The translations under genes and the position numbers were made by a program. The notes under the pieces were generated by a model. The model worked only from the letters and a program-made list of their open reading frames with translations, did not search any database and was not told the DNA's origin. Source: Lentisphaeria bacterium (GTDB lineage Bacteria; Verrucomicrobiota; Lentisphaeria; Victivallales; UBA1829). Taken from it: 57,031 bases of DNA. Below are positions 1 through 9,097 of the stretch, one piece after another. The DNA is taken from contig JAFVSW010000001.1 in the NCBI GenBank assembly GCA_017503545.1, positions 1 through 57,031 of the forward strand. Reading direction: 5' to 3'. Each line of letters starts with the position of its first letter. The stretch's first letter is position 1.

Positions 1-303
1 ATCAAAGATGCTTCTGAAATCTACAAAGTGAAAGCTGCGGAAGAAAAAGCCAAAGAAGACGAAGAAAAAGCCAAAGCAAAAGCAGAAGGCGCAGACAAAG
101 CAAAACGCGCTCCCAAAGGCGAAACTGCAAAACGCGCTCCCCGCAAAACCATCCGCAAAAATGCTGACGGCGAAGCCGCTGAAAAAACAGCCGGTAACGA
201 AGAAGCTGCTGCTGAACCCGCTAAAAAACCCGCTCGCAAACGCGCTGTGAAAGAAGTCAAAACTCTTTCCGAAATCAAAAAATCCGACGTCGCAGCGGAA
301 TAA
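1..303 (+). CDS. rpsB: 30S ribosomal protein S2, C-terminal part (partial, cut by window start)
   Basis: The reading frame is open from base 1 and ends in TAA at 301-303, so only the last 100 codons of the gene are present. The visible part is almost entirely Lys, Ala and Glu with little hydrophobic content, which fits a charged, probably disordered C-terminal tail. The S2 assignment comes from context: the next gene, 30 bases downstream, is tsf, and rpsB-tsf is one of the most conserved bacterial gene pairs. The conserved S2 core lies outside the window, so this cannot be confirmed here. A GTG at 28 is internal and not a start. Confidence 0.7.
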   Translation: MKDASEIYKVKAAEEKAKEDEEKAKAKAEGADKAKRAPKGETAKRAPRKTIRKNADGEAAEKTAGNEEAAAEPAKKPARKRAVKEVKTLSEIKKSDVAAE

Positions 304-333
304 GTAGAATTTTACTTTTAAGGAGATAATAAA

Positions 334-1137
334 ATGGCTGTAGTAATTACCGCTCAGATGGTAAAAGAACTCCGCGACAAAACCGATGCCGGTATGGGCG
401 ATTGCAAAAACGCTCTCGTTCAGACCGAAGGTGATATGCAGGCTGCTATCGATTACCTGCGTAAAGCCGGTATCGCTAAGTCTGAAAACCGTCAGGACCG
501 CGCAACCAAAGAAGGTACAATCTGCACTGCAAGCAATGGCAAAGCAGCTGTCATGGTTGAAATCCTCTGCGAAACTGACTTCGTTGCCAAAAACGAAAAA
601 TTCCTCGAATACGCAAAAGAAGCTGCTCAGCGCGTCCTCAACGCCACTTCCGGCGAAGGTGATGTCACTGCTGCTGCTCAGGCTCAGGAAGCGGAAGAAC
701 TCGGCGCTCTCTTTGCTAAATTCGGCGAAAAAATGGTTCTCAACCGCGCTTTCCGTATGGAATCCGCAAGCATCGTCGCACCCTATGTCTACAATGGCAA
801 AATCGCTCTTCTGACCGAAATCGAAGGCGATGCTGACGAAGCTCTCCAGAAACAGATCGGTATGCACATCGTGGCTTACAAACCCATGTATGTCCGTTCT
901 TCTGAAGTTCCCGCTGATGTCATCGAAAAAGAAAAACAGATCGGTGCTGCTCAGCTCGCAGAACAGGGTAAACCCGCTGCTATGATCGAAAAGATCATGA
1001 TCGGCAAAATCCAGAAATGGTATGGCGAAATCTGCTTCGAAAACCAGGCTTGGATGTTTGATGACAAATCCACATTCAAAAAACTCTATCCGAATGTGAA
1101 CGTTGTCCGTTTCGTCCGCTGGGTTTGCGGCGAATAA
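334..1137 (+). CDS. tsf: Translation elongation factor Ts
   Basis: EF-Ts is the cytoplasmic guanine-nucleotide exchange factor that recycles EF-Tu-GDP during protein synthesis. The 267-residue protein starts with the family's UBA-like N-terminal domain (VKELRDKTDAGMGDCKNAL, about residues 10-28), followed by the signature around CETDFVAKNEKF (about residues 79-90), and ends with the second core domain. The length is usual for the family. The start is fixed by a strong AAGGAGATAATAAA ribosome binding site directly before ATG. It follows the rpsB-like gene after 30 bases and is closed by a clear terminator, so the two probably form one transcript. Nothing unusual was seen. Confidence 0.97.
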   Translation: MAVVITAQMVKELRDKTDAGMGDCKNALVQTEGDMQAAIDYLRKAGIAKSENRQDRATKEGTICTASNGKAAVMVEILCETDFVAKNEKFLEYAKEAAQRVLNATSGEGDVTAAAQAQEAEELGALFAKFGEKMVLNRAFRMESASIVAPYVYNGKIALLTEIEGDADEALQKQIGMHIVAYKPMYVRSSEVPADVIEKEKQIGAAQLAEQGKPAAMIEKIMIGKIQKWYGEICFENQAWMFDDKSTFKKLYPNVNVVRFVRWVCGE

Positions 1138-1166
1138 GCTGACACAGTCTCAAGACTGAATTCCAA

Positions 1167-1198
1167 GAGTCTGCCTTAAACGGCAGGCTCTTTTTTTG
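1167..1198 (+). terminator. Rho-independent terminator of rpsB-tsf
   Basis: GAGTCTGCC (1167-1175) pairs with GGCAGGCTC (1182-1190), giving a 9-bp stem with one G-T pair and a TTAAAC loop. A run of seven T follows at once. It lies 29 bases after the tsf stop codon. Confidence 0.93.
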
Positions 1199-1617
1199 TT
1201 TTTTTCGACGGGTTATGCCGTAATTATGCACAAAAAAAGCCAAAAAAAATACAAAATGTAAAATCATTCTGATTTATATGAAAAAGGAACGCAAAGTTCA
1301 ATATCCGGAGAAGCTCAACTTTACCGGAAAACAGTTCCAACGGGACGGCTTAAACAGATAACTCCCTCTACATTTTATTACGCCGTAACAAGCCGGGGAT
1401 GCACTCCCGGGAATAAGTATTGGATCACATCTGTGTATTGATTTTGCGTTTTTTGATAATGTATTTGCTGTCAATGAAGCGGATGCTGTGGGGGCGACAT
1501 TGCTTGCCGAAGCAGCATTCATGGCAGTTTTTGAAAATTTCAATGCCGTTTGCCCGGTCATTGAATAAAGTCAGTTCAACAGAACAGCAAAAAGGTAAAA
1601 AAGGATTTTTCCGTCTG
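1199..1617. other. Intergenic stretch without a supported gene
   Basis: About 420 bases lie between the tsf terminator and the convergent GH43-like gene. Several short open frames exist on both strands, but none has a convincing ribosome binding site plus a recognisable product. One minus-strand frame reads a Cys-rich stretch (NCHECCFGKQC) before a stop near 1433, and a plus-strand frame ends at about 1567 with a plausible amino-acid mix. They overlap each other, so at most one could be real. This may be a decayed gene remnant. Confidence 0.4.
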
Positions 1618-3042
1618 TTATTTTTTACTGCCGCCGGGATAACCGAACACCGTAAAATCTGTCACACCGTGATGATAAAGATTTTTACTGCGTAATACCG
1701 TCAGACGGACATATTGCGCCCGGATGCCTTCCGGGAAAATCACAAATTCCACATTGTGATCGACGGTGTTTTCTGAATAATCGATCTTTGTACCGCAGCA
1801 TTGATGTTCCGCATCATAGAACGTAATTTCAAACCGCACCGGTTCCGGTAATTTTCCGGCGGCATAATCCAGTTCCGGTTCGGTCCAGATCATACGGGCA
1901 GAATGTAAATCGAATACTTCCCGCAAATCGACTTCTATATATGGCGCCATATCATCTTCCGCCGGATCCCACCAGGTCGGCGTACAATCATCCACGGCAA
2001 AAGAACCGAAATGTTCATGACGGCAACTGGAAAAATCAACCGGTTTACCAACTGTCACCGGGGTCAATCCCAATGAACCGCTGCGGATGGACTGGGGAAC
2101 GGAAGTCGCATTTACATACGGCTCTCCGTTTGCATCAAATTCCACCCGGTCCGCTCCGATCCGGCGTTCACAATTATGCAAACGGCGGATCAAACAGGAA
2201 TAAAGCTGCCACGGTTCACCATCCGGACCTTTTATCATACCGCCATGTCCGGTCCCTGTCACCATGCCATGGGGTGAACGGATCATCGGGCGGGTCGGCG
2301 GCAGATACGGTCCCAAAGGAGACACGCTGGATCTGTAACATGCAAGAGAATAATTCCGCAAATTGGTCCCGCAGGCGGAATAATGGAGAAGATATACACC
2401 ATTGTGTTTGTAAAGGGAAACACCTTCTGTCCAGCCGTAATGGAGATGTTCGTTATATTCTCCATACCGTTCCCAGTAATTTTCTCCGCAGAAACCGATC
2501 ACCCGGACAGGTTCCTTAATTCCCCGGCACGGATTTTCCGGGTCCATTTCCATGCCGAAAATACCATCGGCACCGGAAGTATCCACCCCCCAGAACAAAT
2601 AAAGTCTGCCGTCATCATCCAGAAACCAGGCGGGATCTGTCAGATACCGCACAACAGTTCCATCCGGACATACGGGATTTCCCAAACGGTGATAAGGTCC
2701 CAACGGATCGGAAGAAGCATAGATCACACTTTCGTCAACAGGGCTTGCAGTCAACAGAAAACGCCCGTTGCAATGCACGATACAGGGGGCGTACCCGAGC
2801 GGGCCATCGATTTCGATCGGGTGAAATTCCCAATGGATGAAATCCTCTGATACATATGCCTGCTGAACGGAAGGAAAAAGATACCATTTTCCCTGATAAA
2901 ATATGCCCTCCGGATCTGCGACTTCACGGAATTCGACACGTTTACGGGGGAGAAATTTATTGATCGGGTTATTTTCATCGCGGCAGAATACGCCTTGTCC
3001 CAAATCCGGTAATTGCATCGGATTGCAAAAAATATCCTTCAT
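1618..3042 (-). CDS. Glycoside hydrolase family 43-like protein with C-terminal discoidin-type domain
   Basis: Predicted five-bladed beta-propeller glycosidase, of the fold that cleaves arabinose- or xylose-containing glycans. The three acidic positions expected in the family are visible: ADPEGIFYQGKWYLF near residue 43 (general base Asp), DPAWFLDDDGRLYLFWG near 135-151 (second Asp) and TEGVSLYKHNGVYLLHYS near 207-224 (general acid Glu). The last ~120 residues (YIEVDLREVFDLHSARMIW to the end) look like an F5/8 type C carbohydrate-binding domain. No signal peptide is seen, so the enzyme is probably cytoplasmic. The start is the ATG at 3042, preceded by GGAAAGG with 6 bases of spacing; the upstream in-frame TTG at 3057 lacks a ribosome binding site. 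It is divergent from the pseudopilin gene. The exact substrate cannot be read from sequence. Confidence 0.8.
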   Translation of the reverse strand: MKDIFCNPMQLPDLGQGVFCRDENNPINKFLPRKRVEFREVADPEGIFYQGKWYLFPSVQQAYVSEDFIHWEFHPIEIDGPLGYAPCIVHCNGRFLLTASPVDESVIYASSDPLGPYHRLGNPVCPDGTVVRYLTDPAWFLDDDGRLYLFWGVDTSGADGIFGMEMDPENPCRGIKEPVRVIGFCGENYWERYGEYNEHLHYGWTEGVSLYKHNGVYLLHYSACGTNLRNYSLACYRSSVSPLGPYLPPTRPMIRSPHGMVTGTGHGGMIKGPDGEPWQLYSCLIRRLHNCERRIGADRVEFDANGEPYVNATSVPQSIRSGSLGLTPVTVGKPVDFSSCRHEHFGSFAVDDCTPTWWDPAEDDMAPYIEVDLREVFDLHSARMIWTEPELDYAAGKLPEPVRFEITFYDAEHQCCGTKIDYSENTVDHNVEFVIFPEGIRAQYVRLTVLRSKNLYHHGVTDFTVFGYPGGSKK

Positions 3043-3091
3043 ATCAGACCTTTCCAAATATCCAGCAGTTATATATGTTGATTTTCAGTGT

Positions 3092-3119
3092 AATATATCT
3101 TGGTCAAAAAAAATTTCAA
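3092..3119 (-). promoter_or_regulatory. Sigma-70-like promoter of the GH43-like gene
   Basis: On the minus strand, TTGAAA (3119-3114), a 16-base spacer, then TATATT (3097-3092), 50 bases before the ATG at 3042. It faces away from the promoter at 3183-3210. Confidence 0.6.
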
Positions 3120-3182
3120 GCATGAATCGTCAGAAAACTGTTTTTTTACTGTAAAATGCTTGTTAACGGGATGATATACAAC

Positions 3183-3210
3183 TTGAAAAAATAAAAATTC
3201 ATGCTATATT
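3183..3210 (+). promoter_or_regulatory. Sigma-70-like promoter of the pseudopilin/glycosidase genes
   Basis: TTGAAA (3183-3188), a 16-base spacer and TATATT (3205-3210), about 70 bases before the ATG at 3279. The box sequences and spacing match the divergent GH43 promoter, so the two units may respond to the same state. Confidence 0.6.
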
Positions 3211-3278
3211 TTTCGGAGAAAGCGTTATACAAAATGGTATAAATTACACATAACAATAAAATTGTGAGGTAACAGAAC

Positions 3279-4067
3279 ATGAAGACTGGCTGCACAAAGC
3301 ATTTCTCCATCAGCTGTAAACAGAAACAATCTTTCACTTTGATCGAATTGCTGGTCGTAATTGCGATCATTGCCATTCTCGCAGCAATGCTGCTGCCTGC
3401 CCTGGGTAAAGTGAAAGAACAAGCAAGCAAAACAGAATGTCTGAACCAGATCAAACAATTTACCATGGGGGTACACCGGTACAGTATGGATCACAATGAT
3501 TTCCCGCCGGATGTCCAGACCTGGTACGGACATGAACGCGGTATAGGACAATATGTCGGAGCCTATGTCACCTGGAATGCTGATTCCGGTTTGCGCGGCA
3601 GACAGGAAAAAATGTACATCTGCCCTATGGATAAAATTCCCCTTGACAAACGTGCCAACGGCTGGGGCGGCGTTTACATGAAACGGAATGCAAACAGTAA
3701 ATGGCATCCCCTCAGCTACGGGTTAAACGGTCAGCTTTTCCCCTGCCGCAGCAATGCTGTCAAGGGAGTTAAAATTTCCCGTCTGAAATATCCTGCCAGG
3801 GCGGCATGTATCGGCGATTCCCACTTCCCGGTGATCGGATATTCTGCAAACCGGAACTGGAATCAAACACTGGACTTCCCGTACCGTTGGGCACTTCTTG
3901 CCAGACATTCCGGAAGTACCAATCTTTCCTTCTTTGACGGCAGTATCGGTTCCCTGAAATTGTCAGCGGTCCCCAATCTTTCCAATGCAGAAGGTACGAT
4001 CAACAATATCAACACAACGGATCCGGCAGCCCGCGCATTCTGGTTCGGCAATAACAAGGCATGGTAA
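3279..4067 (+). CDS. Pseudopilin-like protein with type IV N-methylation motif and H-X9-DG domain
   Basis: The protein has a 17-residue basic leader, then SFTLIELLVVIAIIAILAAM, the N-terminal cleavage/methylation motif and hydrophobic helix of type IV pilins and type II secretion pseudopilins; the residue before the cut is Ser, not the usual Gly. Near residue 210 lies RHSGSTNLSFFDG, the H-X9-DG motif typical of the large DUF1559-like families of Planctomycetes and Lentisphaerae. These proteins are expected on the outer face of the inner membrane; their role is unproven, and glycan capture is often suspected. GAGGT lies 8 bases before the ATG. The next gene starts 4 bases after its stop, so the two are probably translated together. 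Confidence 0.85.
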   Translation: MKTGCTKHFSISCKQKQSFTLIELLVVIAIIAILAAMLLPALGKVKEQASKTECLNQIKQFTMGVHRYSMDHNDFPPDVQTWYGHERGIGQYVGAYVTWNADSGLRGRQEKMYICPMDKIPLDKRANGWGGVYMKRNANSKWHPLSYGLNGQLFPCRSNAVKGVKISRLKYPARAACIGDSHFPVIGYSANRNWNQTLDFPYRWALLARHSGSTNLSFFDGSIGSLKLSAVPNLSNAEGTINNINTTDPAARAFWFGNNKAW

Positions 4068-4071
4068 TTCA

Positions 4072-7000
4072 ATGAAAACGCTTTTACTCTCCTTTTTTTC
4101 TGCTGTTACGCTGGTATTGTCCGCCGCATTGCCGGACAACGAAACATTTACAGATTGGAATACGGCAAAAAAGCTGCCGGCAGGCTGGTCACTTCTTGCC
4201 CGGAGTGACCGTCCGAACACGGTACAAAAAAACAGCAGCGGAATTTTGCTCAATGGAATGATCATTTCAGCACCCTATCCCTATGCCGCCGGTGCCAGGG
4301 ATGTGAAGATCACACTGAAAACGAAAAATGTAAAAAAATTCCTCAAAGTCTATCTTTTCTATTACACAAAACCGGAAGACAAACATTTCAATCAGGTTGG
4401 ACAGGCTTTTGATCTGAAAAAATCGGATGGTGACACCTATACCACCACCTTGCCTTACAGTGTGCGCGGCCACAAATATTACAGAGTCGTTCTGGATGGC
4501 GAAGGAGCAGAAATCGACTCCATCATTTTTGAACCGCTGAAGAAAAATACGGTAAAAAATATTCCAAGCGTAATTCCGGTGATCTATCAGAAACAAGCAC
4601 CGGGGATCCGGAAGATCTCATTAAACGAATGGAAAAACTCTTTTACGTTTATCAATCCCTTCCGGTCCACCATGCAGCATATCAATTTTATTGATGATGA
4701 ATCGGTTTCCATGCAGACCGACGGAAAAAATATCTATCTGCTTTTCAGTACAAAAAATTACCGGTCCGGGAAACGCTCTGCCCGGGATAGCGAAGTTTTC
4801 AAAGACAGTTCCGTGGAAATGGTCTTTCAACCGGCAAAACAGGATCGGCAATTCCATCTTATACTGAACTGGGATGGGGCAGTATTCGATGAAGAAATTG
4901 CCGTCGGACAGAAATTTACCAACTGGAATTGCCCGGGGCTTGTATCCGGTGTATTAAAACAGAACGGTAAAGCCTATCTCGCCGTTTCCATTCCGTTCCG
5001 GTCGCTGCATATCGATCCGGATGCCGGATGGCTGATGAATATTTGCCGCAACCGTCCCGAATTCAGCGAGTTTGCCTCCATGAACGGGGGAGGATATTTC
5101 CGGAACCTCATGCAGACGAATGTGATCCGGGATATGGAATCCTGCACCGTGGAAGTCAATAAAAAAGGAAATACATTCCTGTTCCGCGCAGCCGGAAAAG
5201 ATACGGAAATGAGAATTTCCGAACATGGCGGTTTTAATTTTACCGGCAAAAAGAAAATCGGCTCCGGTACAGCAGAAATTGCAGCCGTCAGACAGGATCT
5301 TACCGGCGGGATATTTGAATTTGCCCTGACAAAAAACGGAAAACGCTTCTTCCGGATGGATGTCCAATTCGGGAAAATGTCACTTCAGAAAGCGGCAAAA
5401 GAAACATTGGCTCAATTCGTGTATTATCCCATTCAGAAAAAAGTGGGAATCATTTTCCAGACACTTTCGTTCAAACAAATGCGCGAACTGGCAAGAGTGG
5501 AATGTCAGATCGGAAATGATAAAGTCGTTCTGGATAAGTTCACGGCAAACCGGGGTGTACTGGTTGCTCAAAAGCCCTATTCCATCCCTGCGGACGGTAC
5601 ATATCAGTGGAAATTGAAAGTCATTACAAAAGACGGAAAAGTCATAGAAGAAAATTCCGGCTCTTTCACCACAAGGAAAAATTTTGAATGGCTGGGAAAT
5701 AAACTGGGGAAAGATCGTATCGTCATCCCCCCGTTTACAAAAATGACCGTCAACGGTAATACCGTGGGATGCACGATGCGCGATACCACATTCGGTCCGG
5801 ACGGCTTCCCCTCCTCCATCATCGCGGCAGGGAAAGAAGTCCTCTCCTCCCCGGTAAAAATGTATTATATTGATGCAAAGGGGAAAGAAATCCCCTTTGA
5901 AGGACAGGGCTTCAAAATCACATCCAAAGCGGATGACCGTGTGGAAATGCGTGCCTCCAGCCGTGGGGGAACCCTCAAGACAAATATGACATCCTGGATG
6001 GAATATGATGGAGTGTTTTATTATACAATGAACCTGAAAGCGGACAAACCGACAGCGGTCAGAAAATTATATCTGGAAGTACCCGTGGACCAGGGCGATC
6101 TTTTCCATGCCGTCGGAGCCTCTTTCCGCAACGATGTATTGTTCTGGCGCACAAAAGAACTTCCCGGCAACGGCGTTGTATGGAAAAGTTCACAATATCC
6201 GGTCAGAAGCGGTATTACCGGTTCCTTCCTTCCCAGTGTCTGGCTTGGCACGTTCCGGAACGGGATCAGTTTCTTTGCGGAAAGCGACCGCAACTGGATC
6301 AACAGCCGCAAATCCGATTGTATCGAATTGATCCGCAGAAACGGGAAAATGGTTCTGCGTATCAACTTTGTCTCAAAGAAAGCCACACTCAAAGGACAAC
6401 GCAAACTGGAATTCGGTTTTGTTGCGACTCCGCTGAAAAAACGTCAAATGGTCGGGGCGGATCATAATTTCCTTTGGACCACCTCTTTTGCCAGAACATT
6501 TTTCAATAAAGGTTTGATTGCCATAGATCCGTTCATCACCAATATAATGCTGAATCCGAACCGAAAAAACTCATATGTAGCTTACACCGCCGGTCAGGAA
6601 TACATTGAAGGGGATCCGGAATTCAAAATGTTCGCGGTGGAAATGGATAAGGAATATAAACCGACTTTCAATCCGTGGGAAATACCGCAAATACCGTTCC
6701 GCAATGGCGGAATGGATTATGACGACTATACCTCACGTACCGTGATCTGGAATTCCTACCGGGTCGATTTCATGCTCTGGCGTTTGAATCAAATACTCAG
6801 CCAAACGGATGTGGACGGAATTTATCAGGATAACTCCTATGCCACCTTCGGCACCAATATGCTGCTGAATGACCAGACATTCCTCCGTGAAGACGGAAAA
6901 GTCCAGGGGATCTATCACTTCCTTATGCAGCGCGAATATCTGAAACGCTGTGCCGTACTTGCCTGGAAACATAACAAACGTTTCCCGCGCGTCGTTCTCC

Positions 7001-7572
7001 ACAATACCGGAGCAATGATGCCTGCCGCATTTGCATTCGTAGACGGTTTCATGGACGGGGAAATGGATGTAACAAAGTATTACAGCGAATTTCCTATGGC
7101 GTGGAATGATATTATGCTTGGGGTCGATTGGGGATTGATCCCCGGACGTCTTACCATGATCGGACCGAAAGCAAAAGATCAAAACCGTGCCCTGTTCTCT
7201 GTATTCAAACTTTATGATATGTATTTCTGGATCACACACAGCGGATTCGATCATAAACTTTATGCAAAACTCAAACAGGCAGAAAAGAATTTCGGTATGA
7301 AGCAGGGAGAAACCACCTTCTTCGGCTACTGGCAGAAAAATAATCCGGTCAGATTTACGGGGAACACTCCGCTACTGGCAAGCTGTTACAGTAGAAAGGA
7401 CGGATCCCTGCTGATCTATGTCAGCAATACGACATCCAAACCGGCATCCGGCACATTGAAATTTGACAGAAATATGTCTTTGCTCAATGTGGAATCAGGG
7501 AAAAACATTTCACCGGTAATCACCCTTCCCAAAGAAGACTTTATCGCCATTCTCGCAACACCTCAAAAATAA
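4072..7572 (+). CDS. Large secreted glycoside-hydrolase-like protein (DUF6067-type) with CBM9-like domain
   Basis: A 1166-residue protein with an apparent signal peptide (MKTLLLSFFSAVTLVLSAA). After an N-terminal beta-rich region, residues ~180-390 resemble a CBM9/DOMON-like sugar-binding sandwich (INFIDDESVSMQTDGKN; SSVEMVFQP). From ~541 onward (LGKDRIVIPPFTKM) the sequence matches my memory of the DUF6067 glycoside-hydrolase-like family, with a probable TIM-barrel active region near 915 (DGIYQDNSYATFG) and 985-1010 (ALVDGF-type strand: FAFVDGFMDGEMDV). The catalytic acids cannot be assigned by eye. The start is the ATG at 4072, because only this start gives a signal peptide; upstream in-frame codons lie inside the pseudopilin gene. 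AAGG sits about 12 bases before it, and coupling to the upstream stop is likely. Confidence 0.7.
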   Translation: MKTLLLSFFSAVTLVLSAALPDNETFTDWNTAKKLPAGWSLLARSDRPNTVQKNSSGILLNGMIISAPYPYAAGARDVKITLKTKNVKKFLKVYLFYYTKPEDKHFNQVGQAFDLKKSDGDTYTTTLPYSVRGHKYYRVVLDGEGAEIDSIIFEPLKKNTVKNIPSVIPVIYQKQAPGIRKISLNEWKNSFTFINPFRSTMQHINFIDDESVSMQTDGKNIYLLFSTKNYRSGKRSARDSEVFKDSSVEMVFQPAKQDRQFHLILNWDGAVFDEEIAVGQKFTNWNCPGLVSGVLKQNGKAYLAVSIPFRSLHIDPDAGWLMNICRNRPEFSEFASMNGGGYFRNLMQTNVIRDMESCTVEVNKKGNTFLFRAAGKDTEMRISEHGGFNFTGKKKIGSGTAEIAAVRQDLTGGIFEFALTKNGKRFFRMDVQFGKMSLQKAAKETLAQFVYYPIQKKVGIIFQTLSFKQMRELARVECQIGNDKVVLDKFTANRGVLVAQKPYSIPADGTYQWKLKVITKDGKVIEENSGSFTTRKNFEWLGNKLGKDRIVIPPFTKMTVNGNTVGCTMRDTTFGPDGFPSSIIAAGKEVLSSPVKMYYIDAKGKEIPFEGQGFKITSKADDRVEMRASSRGGTLKTNMTSWMEYDGVFYYTMNLKADKPTAVRKLYLEVPVDQGDLFHAVGASFRNDVLFWRTKELPGNGVVWKSSQYPVRSGITGSFLPSVWLGTFRNGISFFAESDRNWINSRKSDCIELIRRNGKMVLRINFVSKKATLKGQRKLEFGFVATPLKKRQMVGADHNFLWTTSFARTFFNKGLIAIDPFITNIMLNPNRKNSYVAYTAGQEYIEGDPEFKMFAVEMDKEYKPTFNPWEIPQIPFRNGGMDYDDYTSRTVIWNSYRVDFMLWRLNQILSQTDVDGIYQDNSYATFGTNMLLNDQTFLREDGKVQGIYHFLMQREYLKRCAVLAWKHNKRFPRVVLHNTGAMMPAAFAFVDGFMDGEMDVTKYYSEFPMAWNDIMLGVDWGLIPGRLTMIGPKAKDQNRALFSVFKLYDMYFWITHSGFDHKLYAKLKQAEKNFGMKQGETTFFGYWQKNNPVRFTGNTPLLASCYSRKDGSLLIYVSNTTSKPASGTLKFDRNMSLLNVESGKNISPVITLPKEDFIAILATPQK

Positions 7573-7596
7573 CACTAACATAAGGATTTTCCTATC

Positions 7597-8118
7597 ATGA
7601 AAAAAATGTTATCCATTCTCTTTATGACCGCTGTTGCCGGTTCCGTCTTTGCACAGCAAAGCGCACTGAAACCGATCACCGGAGTCAACCTCGACCGCAA
7701 TACAAAACTCCCGGTCCATTGGCTTATTCAGGGGCAGCCCGCGGATAAAGCCACTGTAAAAACAATTGTCGATCAAAATGGAAAATCAAAATCCATTACC
7801 TTTGCCCCGGTAAAATCCCGTCTGGATTTCTTCGGAAATGCCATGACATTTGAAAAAGGCGATGAGTTTACGATAAAAGTCAAAATCAAAGGGACCGGCA
7901 AAGTCGCCCTCGCCTACATGGGATATCGGACGGATAATAAATTTTTGTTTTCCTCAACAAGCAAACCAATCGTTCTTACCGGTGAAGTGCAGGAACTGAC
8001 ACAAAAGTTTGTCGTGAAAGACGGGAAAGATTATCCTACTGCAAAAATCCGCACGGCAATCCGCATGGATAAAGGCACCGTTTGCGAAATTACAGATTTT
8101 ACACTGACAGAAGAATAA
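7597..8118 (+). CDS. Small secreted protein, probable beta-sandwich, function unknown
   Basis: 173 residues with a clear signal peptide (MKKMLSILFMTAVAGSVFAQ). The mature part alternates short polar and hydrophobic stretches as in a jelly-roll: a GDEFTIKVKIKGTGKVALAY strand pair and a final CEITDFTLTEE strand are typical of carbohydrate-binding-like sandwiches. No enzyme motif was seen. AAGGA precedes the ATG by about 9 bases. It follows the large glycosidase-like gene after 24 bases and is closed by a terminator, so it is the last gene of that operon and may bind the same glycan. I do not recognise the family. Confidence 0.65.
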   Translation: MKKMLSILFMTAVAGSVFAQQSALKPITGVNLDRNTKLPVHWLIQGQPADKATVKTIVDQNGKSKSITFAPVKSRLDFFGNAMTFEKGDEFTIKVKIKGTGKVALAYMGYRTDNKFLFSSTSKPIVLTGEVQELTQKFVVKDGKDYPTAKIRTAIRMDKGTVCEITDFTLTEE

Positions 8119-8154
8119 ATCTTACAGTCACCATCTCTGCAAATCAAAAAAAAG

Positions 8155-8200
8155 AAATCTGTCTGTTCACCCATACAGACGGATTTCTGTTTTTATTTTT
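8155..8200 (+). terminator. Rho-independent terminator after the glycan operon
   Basis: AAATCTGTCTGT (8155-8166) pairs with ACAGACGGATTT over 12 bp (one T-G pair), followed by TCTGTTTTTATTTTT. It separates the glycan genes from the island that follows. Confidence 0.9.
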
Positions 8201-8313
8201 TACGCAGCAGAGATTTTGCAAAAAACGGCTCCTGCAATCTCAACACCGGAAAATATAACTGCCATACTCATCCAGTCAACAGAGCAAAATACAAAAAAAA
8301 CCTTTTTTTCAAC

Positions 8314-8341
8314 TTGTATTTCTACAGATTTATGATAAATT
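8314..8341 (+). promoter_or_regulatory. Candidate promoter of the protease/ESCRT-like island
   Basis: TTGTAT (8314-8319), a 16-base spacer and TAAATT (8336-8341) lie in the AT-rich 300-base gap before the sigma-factor gene, leaving a leader of about 150 bases. The first gene is itself a sigma factor, so a second, self-recognised promoter may exist, but none can be identified by eye. Confidence 0.4.
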
Positions 8342-8494
8342 ATGTTTGATGTTTTTTATAAACAGAAGGTATTGTTTTTTTATTTTCTCAGTTAGAAAAA
8401 AAACACGTAGGCAGTTTGTCTTATTGATGAATTTCCGATCTGTGTATTTCATCTTAATGCGGGAAGAACAAATGAAAAAAAGCAGGAAATAAAA

Positions 8495-9097
8495 ATGCTG
8501 AATGATAACAGATTGACAGAAATTGATAATGTTCCTGACGAACAGATTTTTAAACTGCTGAAAACAAATAATTCAGAAATGTGGCAATATGTTTTTATGA
8601 GAGTCGTTGAACCGATTTGCCACGGAACAACAAAAAATGGAATCCCCTATCAAAAGATATTAAGCGATAAACTCCTGGAATCTGAAGATGTTTGGGGTGA
8701 ATTATATTATGAAATGATGGGAAGAAACAAACTGGATTTGTATAATCATTCCGGTTCTCTGGTACGCTGGATGCGGTACTATGTGATCAACTTTATTTTA
8801 GGTTTTTGCAAAAAAAATCCAAATCACGAGTCAGATGAATGCCTGGATCAACTCTATATAAGCAGAACAGATATTCATGACATTGCGGAAGTGAATGAAA
8901 CAAGTTTTGCAGAACTATGGAGAGAAAGTCCAATGAGAGCATACGTATTTTTATTAAAGAGCCAGGAAAGTTATTCTTCGGAAGAAATAAAAGATTGTCT
9001 GGGACTGACCAGCTCCAATAATGTAGATCAATATTACAGACGGGCAAAGCAGGATTTGAAAGATTTTATCAAAAAAAATTCAGGAGATGCACAATGA
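8495..9097 (+). CDS. ECF-type RNA polymerase sigma factor
   Basis: 200 residues. Residues ~60-115 (DVWGELYYEMMG, then SLVRWMRYYVINFILGF) read as sigma region 2: the acidic DVWGELY helix that grips core polymerase, followed by the -10 recognition helix. Residues ~155-195 (YSSEEIKDCLGLTSSNNVDQYYRRAKQDL) read as region 4, with a helix-turn-helix for the -35 element. Region 3 is absent, as in ECF sigma factors. The start follows an AGGAAAT ribosome binding site. The stop overlaps the next gene's start as ATGA (9094-9097), which couples it to an anti-sigma-like gene, the usual ECF arrangement. It probably controls the island. It is divergent, so the exact ECF group cannot be named. Confidence 0.75.
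   Translation: MLNDNRLTEIDNVPDEQIFKLLKTNNSEMWQYVFMRVVEPICHGTTKNGIPYQKILSDKLLESEDVWGELYYEMMGRNKLDLYNHSGSLVRWMRYYVINFILGFCKKNPNHESDECLDQLYISRTDIHDIAEVNETSFAELWRESPMRAYVFLLKSQESYSSEEIKDCLGLTSSNNVDQYYRRAKQDLKDFIKKNSGDAQ

Noticed and set aside
1298-1561. Open frames on both strands in the gap after tsf, one with a Cys-rich NCHECCFGKQC stretch
   Set aside because: Three frames overlap and all look moderately protein-like; none has a ribosome binding site or a recognisable family, so no gene is called.
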